Below, one piece after another: positions 1-9,738 of a stretch of 64,000 nt of DNA; positions within the stretch are counted from its first letter, which is position 1; the number at the start of each line of letters is the position of its first letter. The stretch spans positions 248,001 through 312,000 of the forward strand of contig NZ_CVPC01000005.1 of the NCBI RefSeq assembly GCF_001049735.1, in the 5' to 3' direction. The translations under genes were made by a program, and so were the position numbers. Below the pieces are notes generated by a model. The model did not search any database, was not told where the DNA came from, and saw nothing but the letters and a program-made list of their open reading frames with translations. The stretch comes from Nereida ignava. GTDB taxonomy: Bacteria > Pseudomonadota > Alphaproteobacteria > Rhodobacterales > Rhodobacteraceae.

Positions 1-46
1 TCACCAAAGGACGCGCTAGACGCCCTTTACCAACTCAAAGCGTTGA

Positions 47-607
47 CTAAGCCGGCGTAGAAGAAACGCCAACTTGCGCGGGACGCAGCAAACGATCGTG
101 CAGCATAAAGCCCTCAGCCATTACCTGAATGATGTCACCGGCTTTGGTGCCCGGAACAGGCGCTTCAAACATCGCCTCATGGTTTTGCGGATCAAACCGG
201 TCACCGACTTCAGGTGAAATCACAACGATACCGTGCTTGCCAAAGACGCTGATCAACTCACGCATCGTCAGCTCAATCCCCTCAAGCAGCGCTTTGTTCG
301 CCTCGCGCTGTTCGTCAGTCACGGTTTCCAACGCGCGCTTCATGTTGTCATAAACTGGCAACATATCCCGCGACAGTTTTGAACCGCCGTAATTCTCAGC
401 CTCGCGACGATCACGATCCGAACGCTTGCGCGCATTTTCAGCATCAGCCAGCGCACGCATGAAGCGATCACGATAGTCATCACGCTCAGCCTTCAACGCA
501 TCAAGCTCCAACTCTTCGTCAGAGAAATCGACATCCGCCTCTTGATCCAGCTCCGCCTCAGCTTCTGCCAAATCATCGAGGAAGTTCGTTGGTTCCTGTT
601 CTGCCAT
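47..607 (-). CDS. grpE: GrpE nucleotide exchange factor for DnaK
   Basis: Cytoplasmic co-chaperone that drives ADP release from DnaK. The 186-residue product has the family layout: an acidic N-terminal tail (first 35 residues rich in E and D), a long charged helix (about residues 36-95, with the ADAENARKR segment typical of GrpE), and a C-terminal beta domain ending in MLHDRLLRPAQVGVS. The length is normal. It lies 11 bp downstream of hrcA on the same strand, a common heat-shock pairing, so the two are probably cotranscribed. dnaK and dnaJ are not in the window. Confidence 0.97.
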   Translation of the reverse strand: MAEQEPTNFLDDLAEAEAELDQEADVDFSDEELELDALKAERDDYRDRFMRALADAENARKRSDRDRREAENYGGSKLSRDMLPVYDNMKRALETVTDEQREANKALLEGIELTMRELISVFGKHGIVVISPEVGDRFDPQNHEAMFEAPVPGTKAGDIIQVMAEGFMLHDRLLRPAQVGVSSTPA

Positions 608-618
608 ATCTTTACCCT

Positions 619-1683
619 TTATCCGCGGTCGGCCATCAGTTTCCCGATTAATTGGGCAGTGTAATCAACGATCGGGACAATACGTCCGTAGTTCAATCGC
701 GTCGGGCCAATGACCCCCACAGCACCAATAATCTTTCGGTCAGCGTTCATATAAGGAGAAACCACCAAAGAGGAACCCGAAAGTGAAAAAAGCTTGTTCT
801 CAGAGCCAATAAAAATACGCACGCCTTCGCCTTCGTCGGTCAACTCAAGAAACTCGGCAATATCACGCTTGCGTTCAAGATCATCAAACAGCGTTTTGAT
901 GCGATCCAACTCTGCAGGATCACCACCCTCGTTAATCAAATTGGACCGCCCGCGCACAATAAGACGCTCGCTTGCGGTGCCTTCATTCTCCCAAAGCGCC
1001 AGCCCGCTTTCGACCATATCTTTGGCCAGCGTATCAATCTCTTGGCGGCGCTTTGAAATCTCGCCGCTCACGACGCGCTGCAACTCTGAAACTGTCCTAC
1101 CTTCAGCAACGGCATTTAGAAAGTTGGCAGCTTCTCTCATAGACGAAGGCGTCTGGCCCATCGGCGGTGTGAACACGCGATTTTCCACCTGACCGTCCGC
1201 AAACACAAGCACCACCAAAGCCCGATCAGGACCAAGTGAGACAAACTCAATATGCTTGATCGGCGCTTCCGTTTTTGGCGTCAAAACCAGCGATGCGCCC
1301 TGTGTTAGACCCGAAAGCGCCCCACCAACGCGGTCCATCAGTGCAGGCACCCCGTCCGAATTAGACGACATCGTATTCTGCAAATGGTCACGGTCCACCG
1401 CATCAAGATCACGGACCTCAAGCAAACCATCCACAAACATCCGCAAACCAATTTGCGTCGGCACACGACCCGCTGAAATATGCGGACTATCCAATAGACC
1501 AAGATGCTCAAGGTCTTGCATGACATTACGAATGGTCGCCGCACTTACTTTTTCCGACATTTCCCGCGTCAGCGTCCGCGACCCAACAGGATCGCCACTC
1601 TCAAGATATGACTGCACAACGCGGCGAAACACTTCGCGCGACCGGTCATTCATATTGTCAAAAGGGCTCTCGATCTCTGTCAT
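619..1683 (-). CDS. hrcA: Heat-inducible transcription repressor HrcA
   Basis: Repressor that binds CIRCE operators of groESL/dnaK-type genes; GroEL modulates it in other bacteria. I place the start at the ATG at 1683 (MTEIESPFDNMNDRSREVF), giving 354 residues; the frame stays open further upstream but that part runs into rph and does not look like HrcA. The N-terminal winged helix (about residues 10-80) contains SAATIRNVMQDLEHLGLL and SAGRVPTQIGLR; the C-terminal GAF-like region has the family signature around GRIVPIVDYTAQLIG. It diverges from rph across about 100 bp and sits just upstream of grpE. I found no CIRCE inverted repeat within this window. Confidence 0.95.
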   Translation of the reverse strand: MTEIESPFDNMNDRSREVFRRVVQSYLESGDPVGSRTLTREMSEKVSAATIRNVMQDLEHLGLLDSPHISAGRVPTQIGLRMFVDGLLEVRDLDAVDRDHLQNTMSSNSDGVPALMDRVGGALSGLTQGASLVLTPKTEAPIKHIEFVSLGPDRALVVLVFADGQVENRVFTPPMGQTPSSMREAANFLNAVAEGRTVSELQRVVSGEISKRRQEIDTLAKDMVESGLALWENEGTASERLIVRGRSNLINEGGDPAELDRIKTLFDDLERKRDIAEFLELTDEGEGVRIFIGSENKLFSLSGSSLVVSPYMNADRKIIGAVGVIGPTRLNYGRIVPIVDYTAQLIGKLMADRG

Positions 1684-1779
1684 AGACGGTAATTTGATCC
1701 CCCCCACCCAATGTTGCAAGGGGTTGCGTTCAGTTTGCCGCCATGTGATCCAATCTCCAGAAAAACAAAGGATGATATG

Positions 1780-2493
1780 ATGCGCCCCTCCAACCGTGCA
1801 CTTGATGAAATGCGGTCTATTGAGATCGAAACCAACGTGACCCGCCACGCGGAAGGCAGCTGCCTGATCAAAGTCGGCGATACCCACGTGCTGTGCACCG
1901 CATCTGTTGACGAGCGCGTCCCCCCCTTCATCAAGGGATCTGGCCTCGGCTGGGTTACTGCAGAATACGGTATGCTGCCCCGTGCAACACACACACGTAT
2001 GCGCCGTGAAGCCAAGAATGGACAATCCGGACGCACCCAAGAAATTCAACGCCTGATTGGCCGCAGCCTCCGCGCCGGTGTTGACCGTGTCGCTATGGGC
2101 GAGCGTCAAATCACAGTGGACTGTGACGTTATCCAAGCGGACGGTGGCACGCGCTGTGCCTCAATCACAGGTGGTTGGGTTGCACTATCATTGGCTGTCC
2201 AAAAACTGATGAAAGCAGGCGACATCAAAACAAACCCGCTAATCAGCCCCGTCTCAGCGGTAAGTTGTGGCATCTACGCGGGCCAGCCCGTTCTTGATCT
2301 GGACTACCCCGAAGACAGCGAAGCAGGCGTAGATGGCAACTTTGTCATGACTGGCGACGCTGGTCTGATCGAAATCCAGATGTCCGCTGAGGGCTCTATC
2401 TTCAGCCGCACACAAATGGATCAACTTCTTGACCTTGCGATCAAAGGAAGCGCTGAGCTGACCAAAGCCCAACTAGCGGCGGTTGGTGCATAA
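1780..2493 (+). CDS. rph: Ribonuclease PH
   Basis: Phosphate-dependent 3' to 5' exonuclease that trims tRNA 3' ends. The protein begins [17 protein letters not shown] and carries family blocks [20 protein letters not shown], the phosphate-binding [16 protein letters not shown] region and [19 protein letters not shown]. Two adjacent ATGs (1777 and 1780) are possible; AAAGG at 1767-1771 favours 1780 (237 residues). The frame continues upstream to 1711 but that extension overlaps hrcA and is not conserved-looking. It directly abuts rdgB and diverges from hrcA. Confidence 0.96.
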   Translation: MRPSNRALDEMRSIEIETNVTRHAEGSCLIKVGDTHVLCTASVDERVPPFIKGSGLGWVTAEYGMLPRATHTRMRREAKNGQSGRTQEIQRLIGRSLRAGVDRVAMGERQITVDCDVIQADGGTRCASITGGWVALSLAVQKLMKAGDIKTNPLISPVSAVSCGIYAGQPVLDLDYPEDSEAGVDGNFVMTGDAGLIEIQMSAEGSIFSRTQMDQLLDLAIKGSAELTKAQLAAVGA

Positions 2494-3102
2494 ATGCGCA
2501 AACTCACCGAGCCCAAGATCGTCCTCGCCAGCCATAACGCAGGAAAACTGCGCGAAATCTCTGAACTGCTGAAACCTTTTGGTATCGAAGTGGTCTCGGC
2601 GGGCGAGCTTGGGCTTGATGAGCCAGAAGAAACAGAAAGCACTTTCCACGGAAACGCCCGCATCAAAGCGCATTATGCCGCCAAAAATGCAGGCCTTCCA
2701 GCGCTTTCAGATGACAGCGGCATTACAGTTGACGGCCTTAACGGCGCACCCGGCGTCTACACCGCAGACTGGGCCGAAACGCCAAAAGGCCGCGACTTCC
2801 CCCTCGCAATGAGCAAAGTCTGGAACGCACTTGAAGAACGCGACGCAGAATACCCGCGTCTCGCCGCCTTTAACTGCACGCTCTGCATCGCTTGGCCCGA
2901 TGGACACGACGAAATCTTTGATGGCACCGTCAAAGGCGAAGTCGTCTGGCCAATGCGTGGTGAACACGGGTTTGGCTTTGATCCCATGTTCCAACCCCTT
3001 GGCCATTCTGAAACATTCGGCGAAATGGATCCCGCACAAAAACACGCCATGTCACACCGCGCCGATGCATTCGCAAAACTGATAGCAGGCTGCCTTGACT
3101 GA
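2494..3102 (+). CDS. rdgB: RdgB/HAM1 non-canonical purine NTP pyrophosphatase
   Basis: House-cleaning enzyme that hydrolyses dITP, XTP and ITP to monophosphates and keeps deaminated purines out of DNA. The 202-residue product has the classic N-terminal substrate loop SHNAGKLREI (about residues 13-22), the acidic LSDDSGI motif near residue 71, and the FGFDPMFQP motif near residue 157. It starts right after the rph stop codon and its last 8 bases overlap hemW, so rph-rdgB-hemW is probably one transcript. Confidence 0.97.
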   Translation: MRKLTEPKIVLASHNAGKLREISELLKPFGIEVVSAGELGLDEPEETESTFHGNARIKAHYAAKNAGLPALSDDSGITVDGLNGAPGVYTADWAETPKGRDFPLAMSKVWNALEERDAEYPRLAAFNCTLCIAWPDGHDEIFDGTVKGEVVWPMRGEHGFGFDPMFQPLGHSETFGEMDPAQKHAMSHRADAFAKLIAGCLD

Positions 3103-4255
3103 AGACTGGCAAAATGGCGGGTTCGGCCTGTACATTCATTGGCCCTTTTGCAGCGCAAAATGCCCTTACTGTGATTTCAACTCATACGTTGCAGATAAAA
3201 TAGACGAAAACCGCTGGGTTAGAGCCTATATTGTGGAAATTGAACGTACAGCTTCACTGACACAAGGGCGGGTGCTTAATTCAGTCTTCTTTGGCGGTGG
3301 CACCCCCAGTTTGATGTCCGTTTCCGCCATTGAACAGATCATCACAGCCGTGCGCGCCAATTGGTCATGCGCAAATACAATCGAAATCACGATGGAGGCG
3401 AACCCAACTTCTGTCGAAGCAGGCCGTTTCGTCGGCTACAAAGATGCAGGTGTGAACCGTATTTCCGTTGGCATTCAAAGCCTCAACGATGATGATCTTA
3501 AACGCCTCGGCCGCCTTCATACAGTTCGCGAAGGCATCCAAGCCTTTGAACTTGCGGCAAAAACTTTTGAAAAATGCAGCTTTGACCTGATCTACAGCCG
3601 CCAAAATCAAACACTCATTGATTGGCAGTCTGAACTGAAAGAGGCACTCACAATCGCTGCTGGCCACCTTTCAATGTACCAACTGACGATTGAGCCTAAT
3701 ACAGCCTTTGGGGATCGTTATGAAAAAGGCCTGCTAAAGGGATTGCCGACCGAAGACACAGAAGCAGACATGTATTTTGCAACGCAGGAAATCGCTGCAA
3801 ACGCAGGATATATGTCATATGAAGTGTCTAATTATGCCAAATCGGATCATGAAAGCGCCCATAACCTAATCTATTGGCGCTACGGCGATTACATCGGCAT
3901 CGGGCCTGGCGCGCATGGAAGGGTAACTCTTAACGGGACCCGCCACGCAACAGAAACGGAATTAAGTCCTTTAAATTGGCTCAAATCAGTTGAACAAAAC
4001 GCAACAGGCGAAACCACGACCGTCCCACTATCACGCGAAGAGCAAGGAACAGAATTCCTACTGATGGGCCTGCGATTATCAGAAGGCATCTCGCCAACTC
4101 GCTATAACGAAATATTGGGTCTAACACTGCCAGAAATAGCAATTACCCACCTAGCAGACCTTGGTTTGATCACAGCGAACGAAGACACGTTAGCGGTGAC
4201 CCCCAAGGGACGACCACTGATTAACGGCATCTTACGCGAATTGCTTGCTGATTAG
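3095..4255 (+). CDS. hemW: HemW-type radical SAM heme chaperone
   Basis: Radical SAM protein of the HemW family (formerly HemN-like coproporphyrinogen oxidase), which in other bacteria transfers heme to respiratory proteins. The cluster cysteines are at residues 19, 23 and 26 (PFCSAKCPYCDFNS), followed by FFGGGTPSLMS and GIQSLNDDDLKRLGR. The length, 386, fits HemW rather than the longer HemN. The start is TTG at 3095, overlapping rdgB by 8 bp. The last codons overlap the convergent parB stop by 4 bp. Function as heme chaperone versus oxidase is inferred from family. Confidence 0.93.
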   Translation: MTEDWQNGGFGLYIHWPFCSAKCPYCDFNSYVADKIDENRWVRAYIVEIERTASLTQGRVLNSVFFGGGTPSLMSVSAIEQIITAVRANWSCANTIEITMEANPTSVEAGRFVGYKDAGVNRISVGIQSLNDDDLKRLGRLHTVREGIQAFELAAKTFEKCSFDLIYSRQNQTLIDWQSELKEALTIAAGHLSMYQLTIEPNTAFGDRYEKGLLKGLPTEDTEADMYFATQEIAANAGYMSYEVSNYAKSDHESAHNLIYWRYGDYIGIGPGAHGRVTLNGTRHATETELSPLNWLKSVEQNATGETTTVPLSREEQGTEFLLMGLRLSEGISPTRYNEILGLTLPEIAITHLADLGLITANEDTLAVTPKGRPLINGILRELLAD

Positions 4256-5157
4256 CCCGCAAGCAATCTGCAAAGGTCATCTAACTGCTCTAGGTCTTTG
4301 TATTTAATCACGATCTGTCCACCATCATTGCCTGGATTGTGAGAAATCGAAACGCCCATCCGCAACTGGGCCGACAATTCGCCTTCAAGCGCGCGCGTAT
4401 CAGCGTCTTTATCACTAGAGCCATCGCTGCGCCCACCACTCGAACCACCCGATTTGCCTTTGTTAGAGCCGCTTTTGACCAACTCTTCGGTCTGTCGAAC
4501 GGACAAACCCTTTGCGATAACAGTCTGCGCAATATTACTTGGATTATCCGCGCTAATCATTGCGCGTGCGTGACCCATGCTCAACGCACCCGTTACCACT
4601 TTGTCTTGCACATCGTCAGGAAGGGTCAACAAGCGCAGCAAGTTAGTAATGTGCGACCGGCTTTTTCCCATCGCCTTGGCAACTGCATCTTGTGTGTGTC
4701 CATGTCGTTGGATCAATTGGTTGTAGGCTAAAGCCTCTTCAACCGCGTTCAGATCGGCGCGCTGAATATTCTCAATTATGCCTAGCTCGAGTACTTCAGT
4801 ATCGTTGAAGTCCCGAACGATCACAGGCACTTCATGGATTTGCGCCCGCGCAGCAGCTCGCCAACGCCGCTCACCCGCAACAATCTGATAAGCACCCTTC
4901 TGCCCTGTGGTATCCGGACGGACGATCAGCGGCTGAATAATTCCCTTTTCGCGAAGCGAACTTGCCAACTCATCCAAATCACCCTCATCAAACGATTTCC
5001 GCGGCTGGTTAGGATTCGGAAAAATTAGATCAATTGACACTAACGTGGTGCTTTTCACCACATCCTCCGACGGCGCTTCTGATTGCGTAGGAACATCAGC
5101 CATCAAAGCAGACAACCCACGGCCCAACCCGCGACCTTTGTTTGGTGACTTACTCAT
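4252..5157 (-). CDS. parB: Chromosome partitioning protein ParB
   Basis: CTP-dependent DNA clamp that loads at parS near the origin and spreads to form the segregation complex. Visible parts: N-terminal linker, ParB/Srx nucleotide domain with NPNQPRKSFDE and the CTP-binding GERRWRAA motif (about residue 95), the DNA-binding helix-turn-helix DAVAKAMGKSRSHITNLLRL (about 157-176), a Ser/Gly-rich linker near residues 230-250 and a short dimerisation tail. At 301 residues it is normal. It follows parA with a 3-bp gap, and its targets are the parS sites at 6530 and 8405. Confidence 0.97.
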   Translation of the reverse strand: MSKSPNKGRGLGRGLSALMADVPTQSEAPSEDVVKSTTLVSIDLIFPNPNQPRKSFDEGDLDELASSLREKGIIQPLIVRPDTTGQKGAYQIVAGERRWRAAARAQIHEVPVIVRDFNDTEVLELGIIENIQRADLNAVEEALAYNQLIQRHGHTQDAVAKAMGKSRSHITNLLRLLTLPDDVQDKVVTGALSMGHARAMISADNPSNIAQTVIAKGLSVRQTEELVKSGSNKGKSGGSSGGRSDGSSDKDADTRALEGELSAQLRMGVSISHNPGNDGGQIVIKYKDLEQLDDLCRLLAG

Positions 5158-5160
5158 GAT

Positions 5161-5964
5161 CTAAACTCCTTCTTGGGCGCGCTGCCGGCGCAAAAATTCT
5201 TTGGCCAGCGCACGATACGCCTGACTCCCGCTCGAACGCGGGTCATATTCTAGAACAGATTGCGCATAAGACGGCGCTTCACTTACACGCACATTCCGCG
5301 GGATAACCGTTTTGAAAACAAGATCTTTCAACACTTCTCTGGCATCATTTTCGACCTGCTGGGCCAAGTTATTACGCTGGTCATGCATCGTCATCACAAC
5401 ACCCTCGATACGCAACGCGGGGTTTGCTGCCTCACGAACTTCACGGATGGTAATCATCAGCTGAGATAGTCCCTCAAGCGCGAAAAACTCACTTTGTAGC
5501 GGCACGAGGATGCTATGTGCTGCGACCATTGCGTTAACAGTCAGAAGGTTAAGTGAGGGCGGACAATCAATGATGACATAATCATAGCCAAGCGCAGTCA
5601 TATCTATAGAACGCAACACGTCCCGCAGTAAAAAACTACGCTTTTCATTAGAAATAAGCTCAATATCGGCCGAACTGAGATCGGTCGTTGACGCAACAAT
5701 ATCAAGGTTTTCGACGGCCGTCGGAACAATAACCTCGTCAATCGGCGCATTTGAAACAAGAAGATCATACACCGTCTGGGTCGCTTCTTCTTTTTGCACC
5801 CCAAGGCCCGTTGTCGCGTTTCCTTGTGGATCAAGATCGATCAGCAAAACCGATAGGTGCAGTTCAGACAACCCTGCGGCAAGGTTAATCGCGGTCGTCG
5901 TTTTACCAACCCCACCCTTTTGATTGGCAACGGCAATAATCTTTGCAGGATCGACATTATGCAC
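5161..5964 (-). CDS. parA: Chromosome partitioning ATPase ParA
   Basis: Walker-type ATPase that moves ParB-parS complexes along the nucleoid. The deviant Walker A box KGGVGKTT spans about residues 16-23 (including the signature lysine at 16), LIDLDPQGNATTGLG is the A' motif, and VIIDCPPSLNLLT is Walker B. Its length of 267 residues is typical of chromosomal ParA. The first codons overlap the end of rsmG by 8 bp, consistent with a single mnmE-mnmG-rsmG-parA-parB transcription unit. Confidence 0.98.
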   Translation of the reverse strand: MHNVDPAKIIAVANQKGGVGKTTTAINLAAGLSELHLSVLLIDLDPQGNATTGLGVQKEEATQTVYDLLVSNAPIDEVIVPTAVENLDIVASTTDLSSADIELISNEKRSFLLRDVLRSIDMTALGYDYVIIDCPPSLNLLTVNAMVAAHSILVPLQSEFFALEGLSQLMITIREVREAANPALRIEGVVMTMHDQRNNLAQQVENDAREVLKDLVFKTVIPRNVRVSEAPSYAQSVLEYDPRSSGSQAYRALAKEFLRRQRAQEGV

Positions 5965-6550
5965 GTTTCAACGCCTTAATCTTTACCAGTTTCGCCTCGG
6001 GATCGGTTTTGCTTGGAACCAAGTCTAACTCAAACGACCACTTATCCCGCACAACTGCAAGCTCCGCTTCAACCATACGCCCTTTTAAGAACAAATATTC
6101 TGTATCACTGTGCCCGTGGGGATGAGCCCAATCAAACAGTACATTAAGGCTTGCGAGAGCTCGGGCTGTTATCACATCCGCGGAAAGCGGTTCGAGTATT
6201 TCTATCCGCGCCGTTTCAACCCGGGCATTTAAGGAAAGTTCGCGAATACACGTACGAAGAAATGCACACTTTCGGGCATCGCTTTCCACTAAAACCGTAG
6301 CTCGTTGGGGCGCGGCCTGAAGATTATGAATGGCGATCACAATACCAGGTAGGCCGCCACCACTTCCGAGGTCTGCTACTGTTTGCGTAATTTCACTGAT
6401 ATGACTGCATATCTGCAAACTGTCGTTGATATGACGATCTGACAAAGATCCCAAAGTTGCCGGTGAGACAAGATTTATCTTCGGATTCCACTTACGAATA
6501 AGCGCTTCATACGCCTGTAGTCGCTCTGATGTTTCACGTGAAACATCCAT
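5957..6550 (-). CDS. rsmG: 16S rRNA (guanine527-N7)-methyltransferase RsmG
   Basis: SAM-dependent methyltransferase that modifies G527 in 16S rRNA. The SAM-binding glycine motif is ADLGSGGGLPGI (about residues 59-70), preceded by LVSPATLGSLSDRHINDSL, a strong RsmG/GidB block. It has 197 residues. Its 5' end carries a perfect parS site: codons 2-7 (DVSRET) are encoded by the site itself, a known arrangement near origins. It shares one base with mnmG. Confidence 0.97.
   Translation of the reverse strand: MDVSRETSERLQAYEALIRKWNPKINLVSPATLGSLSDRHINDSLQICSHISEITQTVADLGSGGGLPGIVIAIHNLQAAPQRATVLVESDARKCAFLRTCIRELSLNARVETARIEILEPLSADVITARALASLNVLFDWAHPHGHSDTEYLFLKGRMVEAELAVVRDKWSFELDLVPSKTDPEAKLVKIKALKRA
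6530..6545. other. parS: parS centromere site 1 (TGTTTCACGTGAAACA)
   Basis: The 16-bp palindrome TGTTTCACGTGAAACA matches the bacterial parS consensus at every position. It lies inside the first codons of rsmG, about 1.4 kb from parB and about 4.6 kb from the probable oriC. ParB binding is inferred from the exact consensus match. Confidence 0.97.
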
Positions 6551-8421
6551 TACGCAATCGACTTTCGCTGACTGCTTTTAGCAATAGCCATCAAGATCGA
6601 TAGACATGCGGGCGTCATACCGTCAATCTTTGCTGCCTTTGCAATGGTCTCTGGCTTTGCCTTCAAAAGCTTATTCTGCATCTCATTGGAAATACCGCTA
6701 ACCGCCGAGTAGTCAAAGTTAACGTCAAGTGCGGTCTGTTCGTCCCTTTTTAAGCCCTCAGCGTCTCGGTCTTGCCGCGCAATATAGTGTGCATACATCG
6801 CGTCGTTAGCGAGCTGGAGTTGAATATCTGGATCGATACTATCTACTGCCGGTGCCAACTTTGCGGCACACTTGATATCAAACCCATTCATCGACAAAAG
6901 ATCAAATAAAGTACGTTTGGTTCCATCTTGGTTAATTTTCACGCCCGTCTCTGCAACTTGCTTTGGCGTAAAGACCTTTGCAGTCAGAATATCCATCCCA
7001 TCATCGATGGACCGTTTTTTCTCATCATAAGAGGCCCAACGGACCTGTGAAATTAGGCCAAGCTCTTTTCCAAATTTTGTTAACCTTTGATCAGCATTGT
7101 CAGCCCTTAGCGAAAGACGATACTCCGCACGAGATGTAAACATTCTATAGGGCTCCAGAACACCTCTACTTGTTAAATCATCTATCATGACGCCGATGTA
7201 AGAGGTCCGACGGCTGAAAATTACTGGCTCTCTACCCAAAACACTAAGGCCAGCATTTAGGCCTGCGACTAGCCCCTGTGCAGCAGCCTCTTCATATCCT
7301 GTAGTACCATTAATCTGGCCTGCGAAATACAGGCCGCTTACGTTCTTCAATTCGAGCGTCTGCTTAAGCGCCCGGGGATCTACGTAGTCATACTCGATAG
7401 CGTAACCGAGCTGATGTATTTCTGCACTCTCAAGGCCCTTAATGGACCTAATGTACTGATACTGAACATCCTCAGGCAACGACGTAGAAATACCGTTTGG
7501 GTAAATCCAGTCACTACTCAGACTTTCTGGTTCAAGAAAGATCTGATGAGATGTTTTGTCTGCAAAACGAACAACTTTATCTTCAATAGAGGGGCAATAC
7601 CGCGGTCCAACACCATCAATGTGTCCACCGTACATCGCTGATTTATCAAGGTTCTTCGTAATTATTTCGTGTGTTTGCTCATTAGTATGAGTGATGGCGC
7701 AACTAACCTGTTGAGCGGAAACATCTTTTGTTAGAAATGAGAAAAACGCAGGGACGTCATCCCCAGGCTGAACTTCCAACCCCTCAAAATTTATCGATCC
7801 CTTAGCAATTCGAGGGGGTGTACCTGTTTTTAGGCGTCCAATAGGAAGCCCTAAATTCAAAATACGATCAGCGAGCTTGGTTGAAGCATTCTCACCCATT
7901 CGGCCAGCGCTGTAGGAAACGTCACCGATATGCACTTTCCCATTCAGGAAGGTTCCGGTTGTCAGAATTACCTTTTGAGCAGTGATTTCGGAACCATCAC
8001 CGAAAATCACACCATTAACGATATTGCCTTGCATCGTCAGGTCAGCGACTTCACCAATTATAATTTCAAGGTTTGATGTATTCCGTAACTCATGCCTCAT
8101 AAGCTCCCCGTAAAGAAGCCGGTCAACTTGGGCACGTGGACCTTGGACTGCTGGTCCTTTTCGACGGTTTAGCAAGCGGAATTGAATGCCGGCTTGATCC
8201 GAAAGACGCCCAAGAATACCGTCAAGCGCATCTATTTCGCGTACAAGATGACCCTTACCCAAACCACCAACTGCAGGATTGCAAGACATTGCACCGATGC
8301 CAGCCTCCGTCATTGTAATGAGCGCTGTTGAAACCCCTAACCGTGCAGAAGTTGCCGCCGCTTCAGCACCTGCATGACCTGCGCCAATTACGATTACGTC
8401 AAAATGTTTCACGTGAAACAC
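6550..8421 (-). CDS. mnmG: tRNA uridine-34 carboxymethylaminomethyl enzyme MnmG
   Basis: FAD enzyme that with MnmE installs the cmnm5 group on wobble U34 of tRNAs. The N-terminal dinucleotide motif is [19 protein letters not shown], followed by the GidA signature around [20 protein letters not shown], and a second signature with [16 protein letters not shown] near residue 370. At 623 residues it is full length. Its first codons, MFHVKH, are encoded by the second parS site. A 3-bp gap separates it from mnmE. Confidence 0.98.
   Translation of the reverse strand: MFHVKHFDVIVIGAGHAGAEAAATSARLGVSTALITMTEAGIGAMSCNPAVGGLGKGHLVREIDALDGILGRLSDQAGIQFRLLNRRKGPAVQGPRAQVDRLLYGELMRHELRNTSNLEIIIGEVADLTMQGNIVNGVIFGDGSEITAQKVILTTGTFLNGKVHIGDVSYSAGRMGENASTKLADRILNLGLPIGRLKTGTPPRIAKGSINFEGLEVQPGDDVPAFFSFLTKDVSAQQVSCAITHTNEQTHEIITKNLDKSAMYGGHIDGVGPRYCPSIEDKVVRFADKTSHQIFLEPESLSSDWIYPNGISTSLPEDVQYQYIRSIKGLESAEIHQLGYAIEYDYVDPRALKQTLELKNVSGLYFAGQINGTTGYEEAAAQGLVAGLNAGLSVLGREPVIFSRRTSYIGVMIDDLTSRGVLEPYRMFTSRAEYRLSLRADNADQRLTKFGKELGLISQVRWASYDEKKRSIDDGMDILTAKVFTPKQVAETGVKINQDGTKRTLFDLLSMNGFDIKCAAKLAPAVDSIDPDIQLQLANDAMYAHYIARQDRDAEGLKRDEQTALDVNFDYSAVSGISNEMQNKLLKAKPETIAKAAKIDGMTPACLSILMAIAKSSQRKSIA
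8405..8420. other. parS: parS centromere site 2 (TGTTTCACGTGAAACA)
   Basis: A second exact copy of the 16-bp parS palindrome, occupying the first codons of mnmG, 1.9 kb from site 1 and about 2.8 kb from the probable oriC. Two perfect sites this close to parAB and to the origin define the centromere region. Confidence 0.97.
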
Positions 8422-8424
8422 TCC

Positions 8425-9711
8425 TTACTTTCCAAGACAGAACGACGAAAACACTTTATCCAGTACATCTTCAACATCAACGTGACCGATCAATTGATCA
8501 AGTTGTCGTGTTGCTGCGCGTAAATCATCTGCGACCAACTCAACTTCTTGGCCATTTTCCAAGCCAAGAAGCGCTGTATCCAAATAGCCCACAGCGTTCG
8601 TAATCGCAATCCCGTGCCGCTCTAATGTGGCTACGCCAACCCTTGAAACGCGATCACTTAAAACCGTTCCGATATGATTAAGAATGCGGTCGATGCCGTG
8701 GCCGGTCTTTCCCGACAACCCATTGTCATACACACCTTCATCATCTTTAGCCGTCACGATCAAATCATCAGCCGTCATATCGACTGGCTCAACATCATCA
8801 TTAGGCGTCTTGAGCCAAATGCGCAGGTCAGCAGAGGCAGCGCGATCCAAAGCACGTTCAACACCAATTTTTTCTACACTATCGTCAGTGGCGCGAATGC
8901 CCGCCGTATCAAGAACCCGCACTGAATGACCCCGCAGATCAAGATCGACCTCTAATACATCGCGCGTTGTACCAGCCACGTCCGTAACGATAGCTACATC
9001 ACGTCTAGCTAACGCATTGATAAATGTAGACTTTCCAGTATTAGGTTGACCAATGATGGCAACCTCAAAACCTGATCTTACACGTTCAGAAACAACTACG
9101 CCGCGGGCCTGTGCCTCAAGCTCAGCACGCAATGGCAGTAATATTTCGGACACCTCGGGGAACACATCCACGGGAACTTCTTCGTCAGCAAAATCAATTG
9201 TCGCTTGAAGCAACGCGCCCGCGTGAATTAGCTTTGCACGCCAATCCGTTACAGCTGTTTTCAAATGTCCGTTCAATAGCTTACGCGCTTGGATTGCTTG
9301 GCTTTCCGTCTCTGCGTCAATCAGATCAGCAAGCCCTTCAACTTCTTCAAGCGTCATTCGACCGTTGATCAAAGCACGGCGAGTAAACTCACCGGGTTCA
9401 GCCATGCGCATGTTCGGCAACTGAGAGAGGATTAAAATCGCTTCTTTTTGAATGGCGGGGCTACCATGAAGGTGCAGCTCTACAGTTTCTTCGCCTGTAA
9501 AGCTTGCTCCTTTGGCGAAACCCAAAATAAGCGGCGTATCAATTACCTCACCACCTATTTTATGGAAATCCGCCAAATAAGGCGTCCGCCGATCTCCATC
9601 AATTCTAGGCATCACGGGCTTTAAAGCGTCAAAGACACCCTGTCCCGACAGCCGCAGCACACTGACACCCGCACGGCCGACAGCCGTCGCAAAGGCGAAA
9701 ATAATGTCCAT
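8425..9711 (-). CDS. mnmE: tRNA modification GTPase MnmE
   Basis: GTPase partner of MnmG. It has the folate-binding N-terminal domain (about residues 1-115), helical domain, and an inserted G domain with G1 GQPNTGKS, the DVAGTTRD G2/G3 stretch and DTAGIR. The C-terminal tetrapeptide CLGK fits the catalytic C(I/L/V)GK motif of the family. The length, 428 residues, is slightly short of the E. coli protein but usual for alphaproteobacteria. It follows rho by 27 bp on the same strand. Confidence 0.97.
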   Translation of the reverse strand: MDIIFAFATAVGRAGVSVLRLSGQGVFDALKPVMPRIDGDRRTPYLADFHKIGGEVIDTPLILGFAKGASFTGEETVELHLHGSPAIQKEAILILSQLPNMRMAEPGEFTRRALINGRMTLEEVEGLADLIDAETESQAIQARKLLNGHLKTAVTDWRAKLIHAGALLQATIDFADEEVPVDVFPEVSEILLPLRAELEAQARGVVVSERVRSGFEVAIIGQPNTGKSTFINALARRDVAIVTDVAGTTRDVLEVDLDLRGHSVRVLDTAGIRATDDSVEKIGVERALDRAASADLRIWLKTPNDDVEPVDMTADDLIVTAKDDEGVYDNGLSGKTGHGIDRILNHIGTVLSDRVSRVGVATLERHGIAITNAVGYLDTALLGLENGQEVELVADDLRAATRQLDQLIGHVDVEDVLDKVFSSFCLGK

Positions 9712-9738
9712 TATTCAGCCTCCTTTTTGTAGCGGGTG

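Noticed and set aside
1-46. Terminator after grpE
   Set aside because: AAAGG...CCTTT pairing is interrupted by mismatches and is at the window edge, so it cannot be called.
1684-1776. CIRCE operator between hrcA and rph
   Set aside because: No TTAGCACTC/GAGTGCTAA repeat is present.
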